Notes: generated by a model not told the origin, from the sequence alone. A DNA stretch of 64,000 bases from CBDDFV01 sp965227335 (GCA_965227335.1 CBDDFV010000001.1:124001-188000), one strand, 5' to 3'; positions 16,654 to 25,207 are shown, counted from the stretch's first letter. Program-made: numbers and translations.

Positions 16654-17574
16654 ATGGCGGCATACGACCCTGAACAACTGAAGCGGATTCGCCTCTACGT
16701 TGACGGCGAAATGAGCCCCGCGGACGCCGCGGCGCTGGAGAGCGACGCGTCGACCGACGCGGCCCTTCGCGTCCGGATCGATGCGGAACGGTCGCTGCAC
16801 CAGGCGGTGCGGCGGACGCTGGTCGACGCCGACGGCGCCGCGCCGGCGAACCTCGTGGAACGCGTCCAGACGGCGTGGGCCGCGGACCGGCTGACCGAGA
16901 CGGCCCCGGCCGCAACGACCCCTCGCGGGTCCGGCGAGGCGTCTCGCTGGTCGATCAGCCCGGGCCGGGCCAATCTCTTTGCGATCGCGGCGTCACTGCT
17001 GCTGGTGACCGGCGTGGTCCTGGTCGGCGTCTTCGCCCCCTCGATCGACCGACTCATCCAGAACAACGTCAATGATGTGGACCTCGTCCGCATGTCCGCC
17101 CAGTACGCCGCGCAGGAACATGGCCGTTGCGCTTCCTGCGAGGAGACGCGGGCGCGGGCGACACGGTTCGAGGGCGTGGCCGAGAGTGAAGACAATCTGA
17201 CCCGCTGGCTGCAGGCGGACGTTCGGGTGGTGGATCTCGAGGCGTACGGATTCCGCTACCTCGGGGCAGGCCCCTGCACGCTGCCGGAAGCGACGCGGGC
17301 GGGCCACCTGATGTACGAGCGCGTCGAAGACGGCAAGGTGCACGGTCGCCTGAGCGTTTTCGTGACGCCGATGTCCGCCAAGTACAACCTTGATCAGTTC
17401 GCCGCGGCGGAGGAATCGAGCGAGAAGAAGTTCTCGGCGATCCAGTGCGCCCAGAAGGTGATGGTCGCCAGCGACCGTCAACTGGTGTATTTCGTCGTGG
17501 CCTGCGACACGCGGTGCTACAAGGACGTGATCGCTCGTCTCGAGGCAGAGTGGGTCGGCGAGAGCGACTTCTGA
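16654..17574 (+). CDS. Transmembrane anti-sigma factor
   Basis: This 306-residue protein has a cytoplasmic N-terminal domain (YDPEQLKRIRLYVDGEMSPAD..., the usual anti-sigma opening LxxYVDGEL). A Pro/Thr/Ala linker, one transmembrane helix (IAASLLLVTGVVLVGVFA, about residues 111-128) and an external domain of about 175 residues follow. The N-terminal domain lacks the HxxxCxxC zinc motif. Instead, Cys pairs are outside the membrane (HGRCASCEE, then GPCTLP, CAQK and CDTRCYK), suggesting a redox- or metal-sensitive sensor (inference). It should hold the sigma factor at the membrane until signalled. Confidence 0.88.
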   Translation: MAAYDPEQLKRIRLYVDGEMSPADAAALESDASTDAALRVRIDAERSLHQAVRRTLVDADGAAPANLVERVQTAWAADRLTETAPAATTPRGSGEASRWSISPGRANLFAIAASLLLVTGVVLVGVFAPSIDRLIQNNVNDVDLVRMSAQYAAQEHGRCASCEETRARATRFEGVAESEDNLTRWLQADVRVVDLEAYGFRYLGAGPCTLPEATRAGHLMYERVEDGKVHGRLSVFVTPMSAKYNLDQFAAAEESSEKKFSAIQCAQKVMVASDRQLVYFVVACDTRCYKDVIARLEAEWVGESDF

Positions 17575-17773
17575 TTCCCGAGCGTCGGCCGTCCCGGCCG
17601 GCATCCAGAATGAACGCGCGGCTGTCGGCGAACCCGGCGGCCGCGTTGTCCGTATGGTCTCAAGACAGCCGTCCGATCACCCCGATTTTTGACTGAACGA
17701 ATCATTCAGTTCTCCGGAGGGGCTCTGGTTCCGGATCGCGGGGTGAAGCCGGCCGCCCCGGCCGACCGATGAC

Positions 17774-17994
17774 GACCGGGCCTGAAGCCGGTCCGAGCCT
17801 GTGGCCGGTGCGACCTGTGGCCGGACCGAGCCTGTGGCCGGACCGAGCCTGTGGCCGGACCGAGCCTGTGGCCGGACCGAGCCTGAAGTCAGACCGAGCC
17901 GAGGCCGGACCGAGTCTGACGCCGGATCAAGTCTGAGTCTGAGTCCGAGTCTGAGTCTGAGTCTGAGTCCGAGTCCGAGTCCGAGTCCGAGTCT
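17774..17994. repeat. Two adjoining minisatellites upstream of the 18084 gene
   Basis: At 17774-17924 there are about nine tandem 16-17-bp units of the type GACCGAGCCTGTGGCCG; the central copies are identical. From about 17929 to 17994 a 6-bp unit GAGTCT/GAGTCC is repeated about eleven times. Both lie in the 509-base gap between the anti-sigma gene and the exported TPR protein, 90-300 bases before its start. A short inverted repeat (ACTGAA...TTCAGT) sits near 17690-17710. No gene is present. Confidence 0.9.
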
Positions 17995-18083
17995 AGGTCC
18001 AAGGCCGAACCGAGCCGGCAAGGCCCGCACCGAGCCCTGGGTCCGACCGAGTCCGACGACCGAAGTCCGCGGAGAGAACCGAC

Positions 18084-19853
18084 ATGCGAACCGACGCCCC
18101 ATCCCATGCTGCCCGTCTCCGTCGTTCCCTGGGGGGATCGGCGATCGCCGCGGGGCTGATCGTCGCGATCGCCGTGACGCCCGCCGCCGATGCGGTCGCG
18201 CAGGACGCGCTCGGGTCCGGCGATCTGCTGGACGCGAACCTCTCGAAGCAGGGCCGACGCAATACGCCGCGCCCGATCGAGGACTTCCGCCAGCGCAGTC
18301 TGGTGGTGACCGGCAACGTCGCGGCGGGCCGCGGGTTCCGGGGCGAGGTGGGCTACGGGGCGGAGCGTGATTTCCGCGGGTCGCTCGGCTCGGATGATCT
18401 CTTCGACTTCCGCGCCGACAGCATTCTCTCGTCCGTGACGTACGTCAGCGGGCGACGCACGCTCAATACGCTCGACCTCGGTCAGCAGGCCGCGCTCTTC
18501 TCGGTGAATCGTTCGGGCGTCGCCTCCACGCTGAACAGTCTCGGCGGCGACTCCCGTGTGGAGCGTCCGAGCGTCGATCGTCTGAATCTCATTGATCGCG
18601 CGGCTGAACTCGCCAGCTCCCGCACCTTCATCGAGGTGGCCGGCGACGCCAACATCGTGACCGAAGCCGTCGACGCGGACGGCGGCGTCGTGTACATCAC
18701 GTCTTCGCCGTTGCGGGGCCTGCAGTTCGGCTCGACCGAGACCTACGCCTCGGCCCGCGGGGTGACCGCGTACGACCTCGCGCTTCTGCGAGAGGCGCTC
18801 GAGAACCGCGTGGACGTGACGCCGCCCGGCACGCCGTTCGCCCCGTCATTCCTCGACCTCGATCCCGCCTCGCAATCGCCGTCGCCGCGTCGACTGACCG
18901 GCGGGTCGGATGAGGAGCCGACGGAAGCAGAGGCCGCGGCGGAGGCCGCCCGGGTCGACACCCGTGTGAAGGCGAGCCAGGAGCCAGACTACGCCGCGAT
19001 CATGGAGCGGGTCGCCCAGCGGTACGCCGATCGCGACGATGTGAATCTCTCCGTGCAGGCGTCGCTGCTGAATCAGCTCGACGAAGAGTTCGGCTCGCTC
19101 CGGGCCGCGCTGCTGGACGCCACCGCGCGGCGTGCGGCGCCGGATCTCAGCGCTCCGGGTCTCACGCCGGGGGAAGAGGCCGAAGCCGAGACGCCCGACG
19201 CCCCGCCCGGTGAAACGCCGGACGAGACGCCGGACGTCCTGGCCCCGCCCCGTCCCGCCCCGCGTCCCATCGAGGACTACGGCATTCTGCTGCGTCACGG
19301 TCAGACCGTGGATCGTCTTGCGGCGACGACGGACACGCGGTTCGGTCAGCTGATCACCGAAGCGCAGGATCTGATGCAGCAGGGCGAGTACTTCCGGGCC
19401 GAGCGGCTGTTCACGCGTGCGTTGCGGTTCACGCCGAACCATCCGTTTGCGCAGGTCGGTCTCAGCCACACGCAGATCGGCGCGGGGTTCTACCTGTCGG
19501 CGTCGCTCACCCTCCAGCAGGTCTTCGCGCTCTTCCCGGAGATGATCGATGTTCGTTACGCCGACGGCCTGCTGCCGCTGCCGTTGCGTCGGCAGGAGGC
19601 GATTGAGCAGTTGCGGGTACGGATCGGTCAGCGGGAGGCTCGCGATCAGCTCGGCTTCCTGCTCGCGTATCTGGGGCATCAGCAGCGTGATCGTGGTCTT
19701 GTGCAGGAGGGGCTCGACGCCATGCGCCGGGGCGTGACGGACACGACCTTCGTCGATCTCCTCGAGGGCGTCTGGCTGGGCGTCGACGCGCCCCCGGCCG
19801 ACCCGGCTCCCGCGCCCGCCCCGGGGCCCGGATCAGACGCGCCGGACAAGTGA
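18084..19853 (+). CDS. Large exported TPR-containing protein
   Basis: This 589-residue protein has a signal peptide (LGGSAIAAGLIVAIAVTPAADAVAQ). A Gly/Arg-rich region follows (VAAGRGFRGEVGYGAERDFRG). A middle domain with SRTFIEVAGDANIVTEAVD and a long acidic Pro/Glu/Thr linker lead to a C-terminal TPR part (LITEAQDLMQQGEYFRAERLFTRALRFTPNHPFAQVGLSHTQIG). A Pro/Ala tail ends the protein. GGAGAG precedes the ATG. I do not recognise a named family. It is probably periplasmic or outer-envelope, with TPRs for protein contacts. The repeat-rich leader is discussed separately. Confidence 0.8.
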   Translation: MRTDAPSHAARLRRSLGGSAIAAGLIVAIAVTPAADAVAQDALGSGDLLDANLSKQGRRNTPRPIEDFRQRSLVVTGNVAAGRGFRGEVGYGAERDFRGSLGSDDLFDFRADSILSSVTYVSGRRTLNTLDLGQQAALFSVNRSGVASTLNSLGGDSRVERPSVDRLNLIDRAAELASSRTFIEVAGDANIVTEAVDADGGVVYITSSPLRGLQFGSTETYASARGVTAYDLALLREALENRVDVTPPGTPFAPSFLDLDPASQSPSPRRLTGGSDEEPTEAEAAAEAARVDTRVKASQEPDYAAIMERVAQRYADRDDVNLSVQASLLNQLDEEFGSLRAALLDATARRAAPDLSAPGLTPGEEAEAETPDAPPGETPDETPDVLAPPRPAPRPIEDYGILLRHGQTVDRLAATTDTRFGQLITEAQDLMQQGEYFRAERLFTRALRFTPNHPFAQVGLSHTQIGAGFYLSASLTLQQVFALFPEMIDVRYADGLLPLPLRRQEAIEQLRVRIGQREARDQLGFLLAYLGHQQRDRGLVQEGLDAMRRGVTDTTFVDLLEGVWLGVDAPPADPAPAPAPGPGSDAPDK

Positions 19854-19978
19854 TCCCGAATCGGCGTCCGAGAAACAGCCCGCCGGCGTCGCCGTCCGGC
19901 CTCGTCGTCGACCCGGGTCAAGCCGACCCCCGGGTCCGGCCGATTTAACCCGTAGTGTCCGCTGTCAATCCGCCATCC

Positions 19979-20260
19979 TCACACGCCTCTCTGGTCCAGA
20001 CGGCCCAGGCGCAGCAGGTCGCGAGCAAGACTCGCGATCGCCAACGCGCCGCGGGCGAGCGGTCGCGCCGTCTCGAGGACACCATCGACCTGAAGGTCGC
20101 GGGGGTGGAGGAGACCGAAGCCGTTCGCAAACTGCCGGACAACGACAGCGCCGAAGGCGACGACGATCGCCATCGACATCACGCCGAGGAGCAGCCCTAC
20201 GCCGGCGATGAGCCGGATGAGGAGCGCCCCTCGATCGACTTCACCGCCTGAACGCGCGTC
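19979..20260 (-). CDS. Small membrane protein with unclear start
   Basis: The frame is open from directly after the ArsR-methyltransferase stop to 19979 and is in the same frame as that gene. It encodes a hydrophobic helix (ALLIRLIAGVGLLLGVM then AIVVAFGAVVV) followed by a short cytoplasmic part ending LLRLGRLDQRGV. Third positions are strongly G/C, so it looks coding. No ATG, GTG or TTG lies before GTG 20185/ATG 20182, which would cut the helix in half. A CTG is present near 20200. It may use a rare start codon. It is probably co-expressed with the methyltransferase gene. Confidence 0.45.
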   Translation of the reverse strand, partial: DARSGGEVDRGALLIRLIAGVGLLLGVMSMAIVVAFGAVVVRQFANGFGLLHPRDLQVDGVLETARPLARGALAIASLARDLLRLGRLDQRGV

Positions 20261-21256
20261 TCACGAGCGAACCGTCTCCGGTTTGCGCAGCGTGGCTGCG
20301 AACAACGCCGGACCCCGGCCCTCGGGATCGGGCCGCAGTCGTCGGTACGACGTGAGCGTCAGCCCGCACGCCTCCGCCCAGCCGCGCACCTCGTCCTCCG
20401 CGAACCCGAGGTGCTGGTGTCCCATCGTGTGTCGGTATTCGTCGCGGTTGTGGGGGGCCATGTCGACGATGAGGGCCCGCCCGCCCGGTTTCAGCACCCG
20501 CGCCATTTCGGCCACCGCCGCCTCCGGCGTGTCGACGTGATGCAGGACGAGGACGGTCAGCGTGGCGTCGACTTCACCGTCTTCGATGGGCAGCCCGGTC
20601 AGCTCGCCTTGTCGGAAGTCGACATTGTCCTGATTGGCGAGGCGTTTGCGGGCGGCCTCGAGCATCGCGGGTTCGCGGTCAACCGCGATCACCTTGCGCA
20701 CGACCGGGGCGAGCATTTCCGCGGCGTTGCCGGTGCCGCATCCCAGGTCCGCCGCGACCAGATCCGCCCCGACGAGGTTGAGCAGCGCATCGACGGTGAA
20801 GGTCTCGCCGTACATCTGGGTCCGCAGGTCGTCCCACGCGCCCGCGACGCGTCCGAAGAACGCCTGCGAATCGGTGCGTCGCGCGGCGAGCACTTCGGCG
20901 AGCCGGTCGTCATCGTCGCGAAGCACGGGGTCCTGTTCGAGGACACGCTGGGCGGTCGTCCAGAGGGCGTCCGCGCCGGGCGGCAGGGGGTCGCCGAGCT
21001 GGTAGAGGCTGGCGGTGCCGACGGAGCGCTTCGTCGCCCATCCGTGATCGTGCAGGAGCTTCAGGTGCCGGCTGATCGTGGACTGCGGCGTCTGCAGCGC
21101 CCGGGCGAGTTCGCCCACGGAAAGCTCCTCGCGAGCGAGCAGCCGAAGGAGTCGGAGGCGGGCGAGATCGCCGAGCACGTTGAGATGCCCGATCAGCGTC
21201 TGCGGCGACGCGCCGCTTCCCTCGGACGTCATGTCAGTCCCGGGCTCGGTGGGCAT
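20261..21256 (-). CDS. ArsR-type regulator fused to a SAM methyltransferase
   Basis: This 331-residue fusion has an N-terminal winged helix (about residues 20-100) of ArsR type (LNVLGDLARLRLLRLLAREELSVGELARAL then PQSTISRHLKLLHDHGW). A class I methyltransferase follows with motif I as AADLGCGTGNAAEML, the acidic end of strand 2 as IAVDRE, and the VLKPGGRALIVDM motif. Similar fusions in other bacteria are thought to sense SAM or SAH and regulate methionine-cycle genes, which is family knowledge and untested here. The start could be 21256 or ATG 21232; neither has a clear ribosome-binding site. Confidence 0.9.
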   Translation of the reverse strand: MPTEPGTDMTSEGSGASPQTLIGHLNVLGDLARLRLLRLLAREELSVGELARALQTPQSTISRHLKLLHDHGWATKRSVGTASLYQLGDPLPPGADALWTTAQRVLEQDPVLRDDDDRLAEVLAARRTDSQAFFGRVAGAWDDLRTQMYGETFTVDALLNLVGADLVAADLGCGTGNAAEMLAPVVRKVIAVDREPAMLEAARKRLANQDNVDFRQGELTGLPIEDGEVDATLTVLVLHHVDTPEAAVAEMARVLKPGGRALIVDMAPHNRDEYRHTMGHQHLGFAEDEVRGWAEACGLTLTSYRRLRPDPEGRGPALFAATLRKPETVRS

Positions 21257-21295
21257 CGGTCGGCTCTTCGGGAATCGGGGTGCGTCCGGATCGAA

Positions 21296-21976
21296 TCACC
21301 GGCCGGGGGGGAGGGCGATGGAGGGTCCCGGGATCTCGCCGATCTGGCGGATCATCGCGATCGTGTCGGGGTTCCGGGGGTCCAGTCCGTACGCCTGGCG
21401 GAGCCGGCGCCACGCGCGGGCGCGGTCCTGGACCTGAATCGCGAGGGCCGCGGCGTGGTGGTAGGGCTCGACGGCGTTGGTGTCGTCGAGTTCGATGGCG
21501 GTCTCGATCGCCAGCCGCGCGGTGTCCGCATCGCCGAGGCGACGCGCGTAGTTGGACCAGCGGAGGTAGGCGTAGGTGGTCTGGGCGGATTCCGCCTGCT
21601 CCCGCAGGAACACGTAGAGCCGGTCGTCGTCGTTCTGCCGCAACAGCACCTCGGCGAGGGCGTCGGCGGTGTCGATGTTCTCGGGGTCGAGGACGTGGGC
21701 GATCTCGAGAGCGCGGCGGGCCTCGTCGAGGCGGTTGATCTCCAGCGCCGCGATCCCGAGGTTCTGCTGGGCGTCCGCATCGCCGGGGAAGCGATCGGCG
21801 AGTTGCCGGTACTCCTCGAACGCGAGGTCGTACTGTTCGTTCTCCACGTAGAACGCGCCGCGGGTGCGGAGGGCGTTCGCGGACGGCGGCGGCTCGGTCG
21901 TCTGGCAGCCGACCGAGGCGGCCACGGCGAGAGCGGCGGCGGCGAGCGGCGCGATGCTGAAGACGGTTCGACGCAT
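21296..21976 (-). CDS. TPR-repeat lipoprotein
   Basis: This protein of about 226 residues has a lipoprotein signal (APLAAAALAVAASVGC, lipobox ASVGC) and at least three TPRs. Examples are GAFYVENEQYDLAFEEYRQL, NLGIAALEINRLDEARRALE and AAALAIQVQDRARAWRRLRQ. The frame opens at 22027, but the lipobox distance favours MRRTVFS at 21976. TATGAT at 22028-22023 (minus strand) could be the promoter. Such proteins are usually inner- or outer-membrane scaffolds. The neighbour on the left is the ArsR-methyltransferase gene, 39 bases downstream. Confidence 0.85.
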   Translation of the reverse strand: MRRTVFSIAPLAAAALAVAASVGCQTTEPPPSANALRTRGAFYVENEQYDLAFEEYRQLADRFPGDADAQQNLGIAALEINRLDEARRALEIAHVLDPENIDTADALAEVLLRQNDDDRLYVFLREQAESAQTTYAYLRWSNYARRLGDADTARLAIETAIELDDTNAVEPYHHAAALAIQVQDRARAWRRLRQAYGLDPRNPDTIAMIRQIGEIPGPSIALPPGR

Positions 21977-22089
21977 GGAGGAGGCTCCGAGACGGCTCCG
22001 CGGGCGGAGCGGGGAAAACGGCATCATACGAGCCTGACGCGGACGCGCCCATCAGGACGGCGGGCGCCGGGTCGTGGGGGCGTCCGGCG

Positions 22090-22095
22090 TACGAT
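22090..22095 (+). promoter_or_regulatory. Leaderless-type -10 element of the 22102 gene
   Basis: TACGAT ends six bases before ATG 22102, with no ribosome-binding site between. It is the same spacing as at serA, metG and the aldehyde dehydrogenase gene. Confidence 0.6.
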
Positions 22096-22101
22096 ATCAG
22101 C

Positions 22102-22533
22102 ATGACCGCGCCGCTTCCCTTCACGTCCGGCCAGACGTACGCCTCCGTCCAGTTGCGTCACGAAACGCCCGACGAACCGACGCACATCGACTGGATGATC
22201 GCCTCGACGCCCGTGGATGCGTTCGACGCCGTCGGCCCGCTCGTGACGTTTCGCGCGCCGGACCGGCTGGACGCGCTCGCGGCGGCGGGCGATCACGCGG
22301 GTCTGGAACGCATTGCGGATCATCGGCCGCGTTATCTCGACTACGAGGGTCCGCTCAGCGACGATCGCGGCGTGGTGACGCGGGTCTGGCGCGGCCGTCT
22401 GCTCGTGGACGCGTGCGATGCGACCGGGGTGCGGGGCGTGCTGCGATCGACGGATGATCCGGCGGCGTCGACGCTGACGGTGCATCTGCGGGGCGACGCA
22501 TCGGGGTGGCGGTGCGATTTTCTGGACATCTGA
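22102..22533 (+). CDS. Hypothetical protein
   Basis: This 143-residue soluble protein has no recognised domain. Visible features are HETPDEPTHIDWMI, several acidic patches and a C-terminal beta-rich part (LTVHLRGDASGWRCDFLDI). In planctomycete genomes short proteins of this kind are often conserved but uncharacterised. Coding is supported by codon bias and by the TACGAT-N6-ATG start. It may be read with the genes at 22630 and 23053 downstream. Confidence 0.65.
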   Translation: MTAPLPFTSGQTYASVQLRHETPDEPTHIDWMIASTPVDAFDAVGPLVTFRAPDRLDALAAAGDHAGLERIADHRPRYLDYEGPLSDDRGVVTRVWRGRLLVDACDATGVRGVLRSTDDPAASTLTVHLRGDASGWRCDFLDI

Positions 22534-22629
22534 CACGCCGGCGCGGTATGTATGGGGGACGCGTCGTTCGCCGTGGGGCGGCGGGACGAAGCGGAGACGA
22601 ATCGCAGACCTTGGAAAGGGGCGGCGCAG

Positions 22630-23046
22630 ATGGCGAGCAATCACGGCGGCGATCACGGCGGCGACGGACCACGCCCGGGCGAATCGGCGCCGAAGATCCA
22701 GCATTCGCCGGCGCAGTTCAGTGCGACCCCGCCCGCCGGGGACGAACCGTTGCCGGTCGCCGATTCGGGCGGCGTCGTGGGGTCGAGCAAGATCCGCACG
22801 TTCGGCAAGGAGCGACGCCACGAGGACGAGTGGTCGCGGACGCCGAATGCGACCGGCAAGGGCGCGATTCACGTCAAGACCTTCCACGCCAAGCTGACCG
22901 ACGACGCCCTGCGGTACATGGACCAGACCATCAACGAATGGCTGGACGCGCATCCGCAGTACGAAGTGAAGTTCGTGAACTCGTCGGTCGGCGTGCTGAC
23001 CGGCAAGCTCAAGGAGCCGCACCTCATCTGCCAGGTCTGGGTGTGA
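22630..23046 (+). CDS. Conserved hypothetical protein
   Basis: This protein of about 138 residues has a flexible N-terminal half rich in Gly, Asp and Pro (SNHGGDHGGDGPRPGE). Its compact C-terminal domain has FHAKLTDDALRYMDQTINEW then YEVKFVNSSVGVLTGK and HLICQVWV. The C-terminal pattern suggests a small alpha/beta fold, which I do not recognise. The start MASNHGG is preferred over an upstream ATG because GGAAAGGGG precedes it. It lies six bases before the [2Fe-2S] protein gene, so the two are probably co-translated. Confidence 0.7.
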   Translation: MASNHGGDHGGDGPRPGESAPKIQHSPAQFSATPPAGDEPLPVADSGGVVGSSKIRTFGKERRHEDEWSRTPNATGKGAIHVKTFHAKLTDDALRYMDQTINEWLDAHPQYEVKFVNSSVGVLTGKLKEPHLICQVWV

Positions 23047-23052
23047 CGCCAC

Positions 23053-23385
23053 GTGACTGACGCCGCATCGAACGAATCAACGCCGCCGTGCGGCATGGCG
23101 GCGGACGACGAGGTGTGTCTCTGCTATCACGTCTCGTTGCGCAAGCTCGTGAACTACACGAAGCGCGAGCAGCCGCCGGTGGCGAGCGCCCTGTCGGAGT
23201 GTCTCGGCGCGGGGACGGGCTGCGGGTGGTGCCGGCCGTTTCTGCAGTCGATCTTCGACCAGTGCCGGGCGGGCCGGACGCCGGTGATCGATCTCAGTCC
23301 GGAGTCGTACGCCGCGGAACGCGCGCGATATCGCGAACGGCTCCGGGCCGAACGGGCGGCGGGGGCGTCCCCGGACGACTCGTGA
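23053..23385 (+). CDS. BFD-like [2Fe-2S]-binding protein
   Basis: This 110-residue protein has the four Cys of a bacterioferritin-associated ferredoxin-type domain: CLCYHVS and, after about 33 residues, GTGCGWCRPF. Such domains carry a [2Fe-2S] cluster and serve iron release from ferritin or electron transfer inside larger enzymes. The start is GTG. The first cluster ligand pair and the central helix are intact. The tail (ERARYRERLRAERAAGASPDDS) is charged. No ferritin gene is next to it. Confidence 0.88.
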   Translation: MTDAASNESTPPCGMAADDEVCLCYHVSLRKLVNYTKREQPPVASALSECLGAGTGCGWCRPFLQSIFDQCRAGRTPVIDLSPESYAAERARYRERLRAERAAGASPDDS

Positions 23386-23391
23386 TCGGAT

Positions 23392-24132
23392 TCAGCGGCG
23401 ACGTTTCGCCTTGCGGATGCCGATGGCGTGCACGATCTCGGCGGCGGCTTCGCTCTCCATGAGGAAGCGGAGCCCGACGATCGTCGGCTTGCCGGGGCTC
23501 AGACGCACCACGGTGGCGGCTTCGATGAGATCGGCGTAGGGATCGGGCATCTTGATCTTCGCGGTCACCTTCGAGCCCTGGCGAAGGCGATCCAGACAGT
23601 CGCCCGAGACCTTCACCAACGCGCCGGTGGACGAGAGATCGTCGACGACGCCGTTGAGCGCCGGCCGGTCGGAATCCGCGACGTGCAGTTCGACCGACGG
23701 TGCGAGGTCGAAACGTACGTCGACGCGATGCGTGCCCCGCTCCGCGGCGACTTCGATCGACGACGGCATCACGAGTCGGTACCCGTAGAAGCTCGGCCGG
23801 CCGCCCGCCTCGCCCCTGTGCCGGCCCGCCACCTTGGTGCGCCCGGTGTAGATCGTCCGCCCGACCGCGAACCTGAACGAGAGCATCTGCCCGGTATAGA
23901 GTTGCGGCTGACGCGCCCCCGCCGAGGGCCGGTCAATGATCACCAGGCCGCCGTCGATGGCGACAGCCTCCGTGAACATCGACTGGGGCGGCTTGTTGGG
24001 GGCGAGTTCGATGGTCGTCAGGTCGATCCGCGATCCCTGGCGGATCGCTTCCGCAAACGCCTTCTCGCCCTGCACCGGCGATGACTGCCCGCTCTTCAGG
24101 GCCGACGAAAGCTTGTCGAAAAATCCAGACAT
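23392..24132 (-). CDS. YcgR-like PilZ protein
   Basis: This protein of about 246 residues has an N-terminal domain of the PilZN/YcgR kind (RIDLTTIELAPNKPPQSMFTEAV... LYTGQMLSFRF). A PilZ domain follows, with GTHRVDVRFDLAPSVELHV and the second motif as VVDDLSSTGALVKV (D-x-SxxG). The first-motif arginines are partly replaced (RGTHRVDVR). The layout fits cyclic di-GMP receptors that act on motility or envelope processes. It converges with the BFD-like gene and is the second PilZ protein of the window. Confidence 0.82.
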   Translation of the reverse strand: MSGFFDKLSSALKSGQSSPVQGEKAFAEAIRQGSRIDLTTIELAPNKPPQSMFTEAVAIDGGLVIIDRPSAGARQPQLYTGQMLSFRFAVGRTIYTGRTKVAGRHRGEAGGRPSFYGYRLVMPSSIEVAAERGTHRVDVRFDLAPSVELHVADSDRPALNGVVDDLSSTGALVKVSGDCLDRLRQGSKVTAKIKMPDPYADLIEAATVVRLSPGKPTIVGLRFLMESEAAAEIVHAIGIRKAKRRR

Positions 24133-24182
24133 GTCACGCTGATCGGCACAGCCGCACCCCCGCTCAAGTCGGCCGGCCAGAA

Positions 24183-24617
24183 TCAGAATCCGTGGGCGCG
24201 AATCACGTCGACGATCACGATCAGCCGGTCCGAGAATCGCGTCCACGCCAGCCATCCCCCTCCCGCGACCCCCGCGCACGCAAGCCCCGCCGGCCCCCAG
24301 GCCCACCCCCGACGACCGAGATGGCGCAATCCGCCCAGACGCTCCCGACGGCGCGGCGTCGTCGCGGCGGCCCGCGCCGACAGCCACGCCGCTGCCAACG
24401 CCGCCAACGCCGCCAACGCAAACACCGCCGCCGCCGACACCCATCCCTGACGCGCCTGCACCCACAACCCCTTGATCCCCACCGCCGGCGGACGACCGAG
24501 TCGATCCAGCGCCAGCAGCGCGGCGAACGTCGACAGCAACGCCACCACACACGCCAGCCGCGCCCGCAGCGCGGCCCGCCGACGAGCCGCCGCCGTCGTC
24601 CGCCGCGCCGGACTCAT
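24183..24617 (-). CDS. Small polytopic membrane protein coupled to hslV
   Basis: This 144-residue protein has a basic N-terminus and three or four hydrophobic segments (ACVVALLSTFAALLALD, AAVFALAALAALAAAWL, WAWGPAGLACAGVAGGGWL). It ends with RLIVIVDVIRAHGF. No family recognised. Its ATG overlaps the hslV stop by four bases (ATGA), so translation is coupled to hslV. It sits where hslU is often found, but it is not hslU. Confidence 0.65.
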   Translation of the reverse strand: MSPARRTTAAARRRAALRARLACVVALLSTFAALLALDRLGRPPAVGIKGLWVQARQGWVSAAAVFALAALAALAAAWLSARAAATTPRRRERLGGLRHLGRRGWAWGPAGLACAGVAGGGWLAWTRFSDRLIVIVDVIRAHGF

Positions 24618-25195
24618 CCGTCCCCGTCGCTGTCCAGCGTCAGCGCCGTGATCGACGTGTTCGTGTAGACGCAGATCTCGCCCGCGATCCGCAGACCCTC
24701 GCGACAGACCTCGACGGGCGCGAGATCGGTGTGCTGCAACAGCGCGCGGCCGGCGGCCAGCGCGAACGAGCCGCCCGATCCGATCGCCGCGGCGCCGTCG
24801 CCGGGCTCAATCACGTCGCCCTGTCCCGAGAGCATGAGCGTGGTTCCGCGATCGGCGACGATGAGCAGCGATTCGAGCCGTCGCAGGGCACGATCGGTGC
24901 GCCACGCCTTCGCGAGTTCGATCGCCGCCCGCATGAGGTTGGTGGGGGAGTCCTTGAGGGTGGCCTCGAAGCGTTCGAGGAGGGCGAACGCGTCCGCCGC
25001 GCTGCCCGCGAACCCGGCGAGCACGCCGGCCTTTTCCGCCCCGACGTCGGGCAGCCGGCGCACCTTGACGGCGTTTCCCTTGGCGATGGTGTCGCCCATG
25101 GAGACCTGGCCGTCGCCGGCGATGGCGACGTTGTCGCCGCGCCGGACGGAGAGGATGGTGGTGGCGTGAAAGGTCGGCGGGACGAGCGGGTTCAT
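24614..25195 (-). CDS. hslV: ATP-dependent protease peptidase subunit HslV
   Basis: This threonine peptidase of the HslUV (ClpQY) complex has 193 residues. A propeptide MNPLVPPTFHA is longer than the single Met of E. coli. The catalytic Thr12 of TTILSVRRG follows, with other conserved parts being AIAGDGQVSMGDTI, KVRRL, GFAGSAADAFALLERFE and GSGGSFALAAGRAL. The catalytic Thr and the GSGG loop are intact. hslU is not beside it, so the unfoldase must be elsewhere. The start follows from TATCAT-N6-ATG. Confidence 0.95.
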   Translation of the reverse strand: MNPLVPPTFHATTILSVRRGDNVAIAGDGQVSMGDTIAKGNAVKVRRLPDVGAEKAGVLAGFAGSAADAFALLERFEATLKDSPTNLMRAAIELAKAWRTDRALRRLESLLIVADRGTTLMLSGQGDVIEPGDGAAAIGSGGSFALAAGRALLQHTDLAPVEVCREGLRIAGEICVYTNTSITALTLDSDGDG

Positions 25196-25201
25196 GCCCG
25201 G

Positions 25202-25207
25202 ATGATA
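25202..25207 (-). promoter_or_regulatory. Leaderless-type -10 element of hslV
   Basis: On the minus strand TATCAT (25207 to 25202) lies six bases before the hslV ATG, with no ribosome-binding site. Confidence 0.6.
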
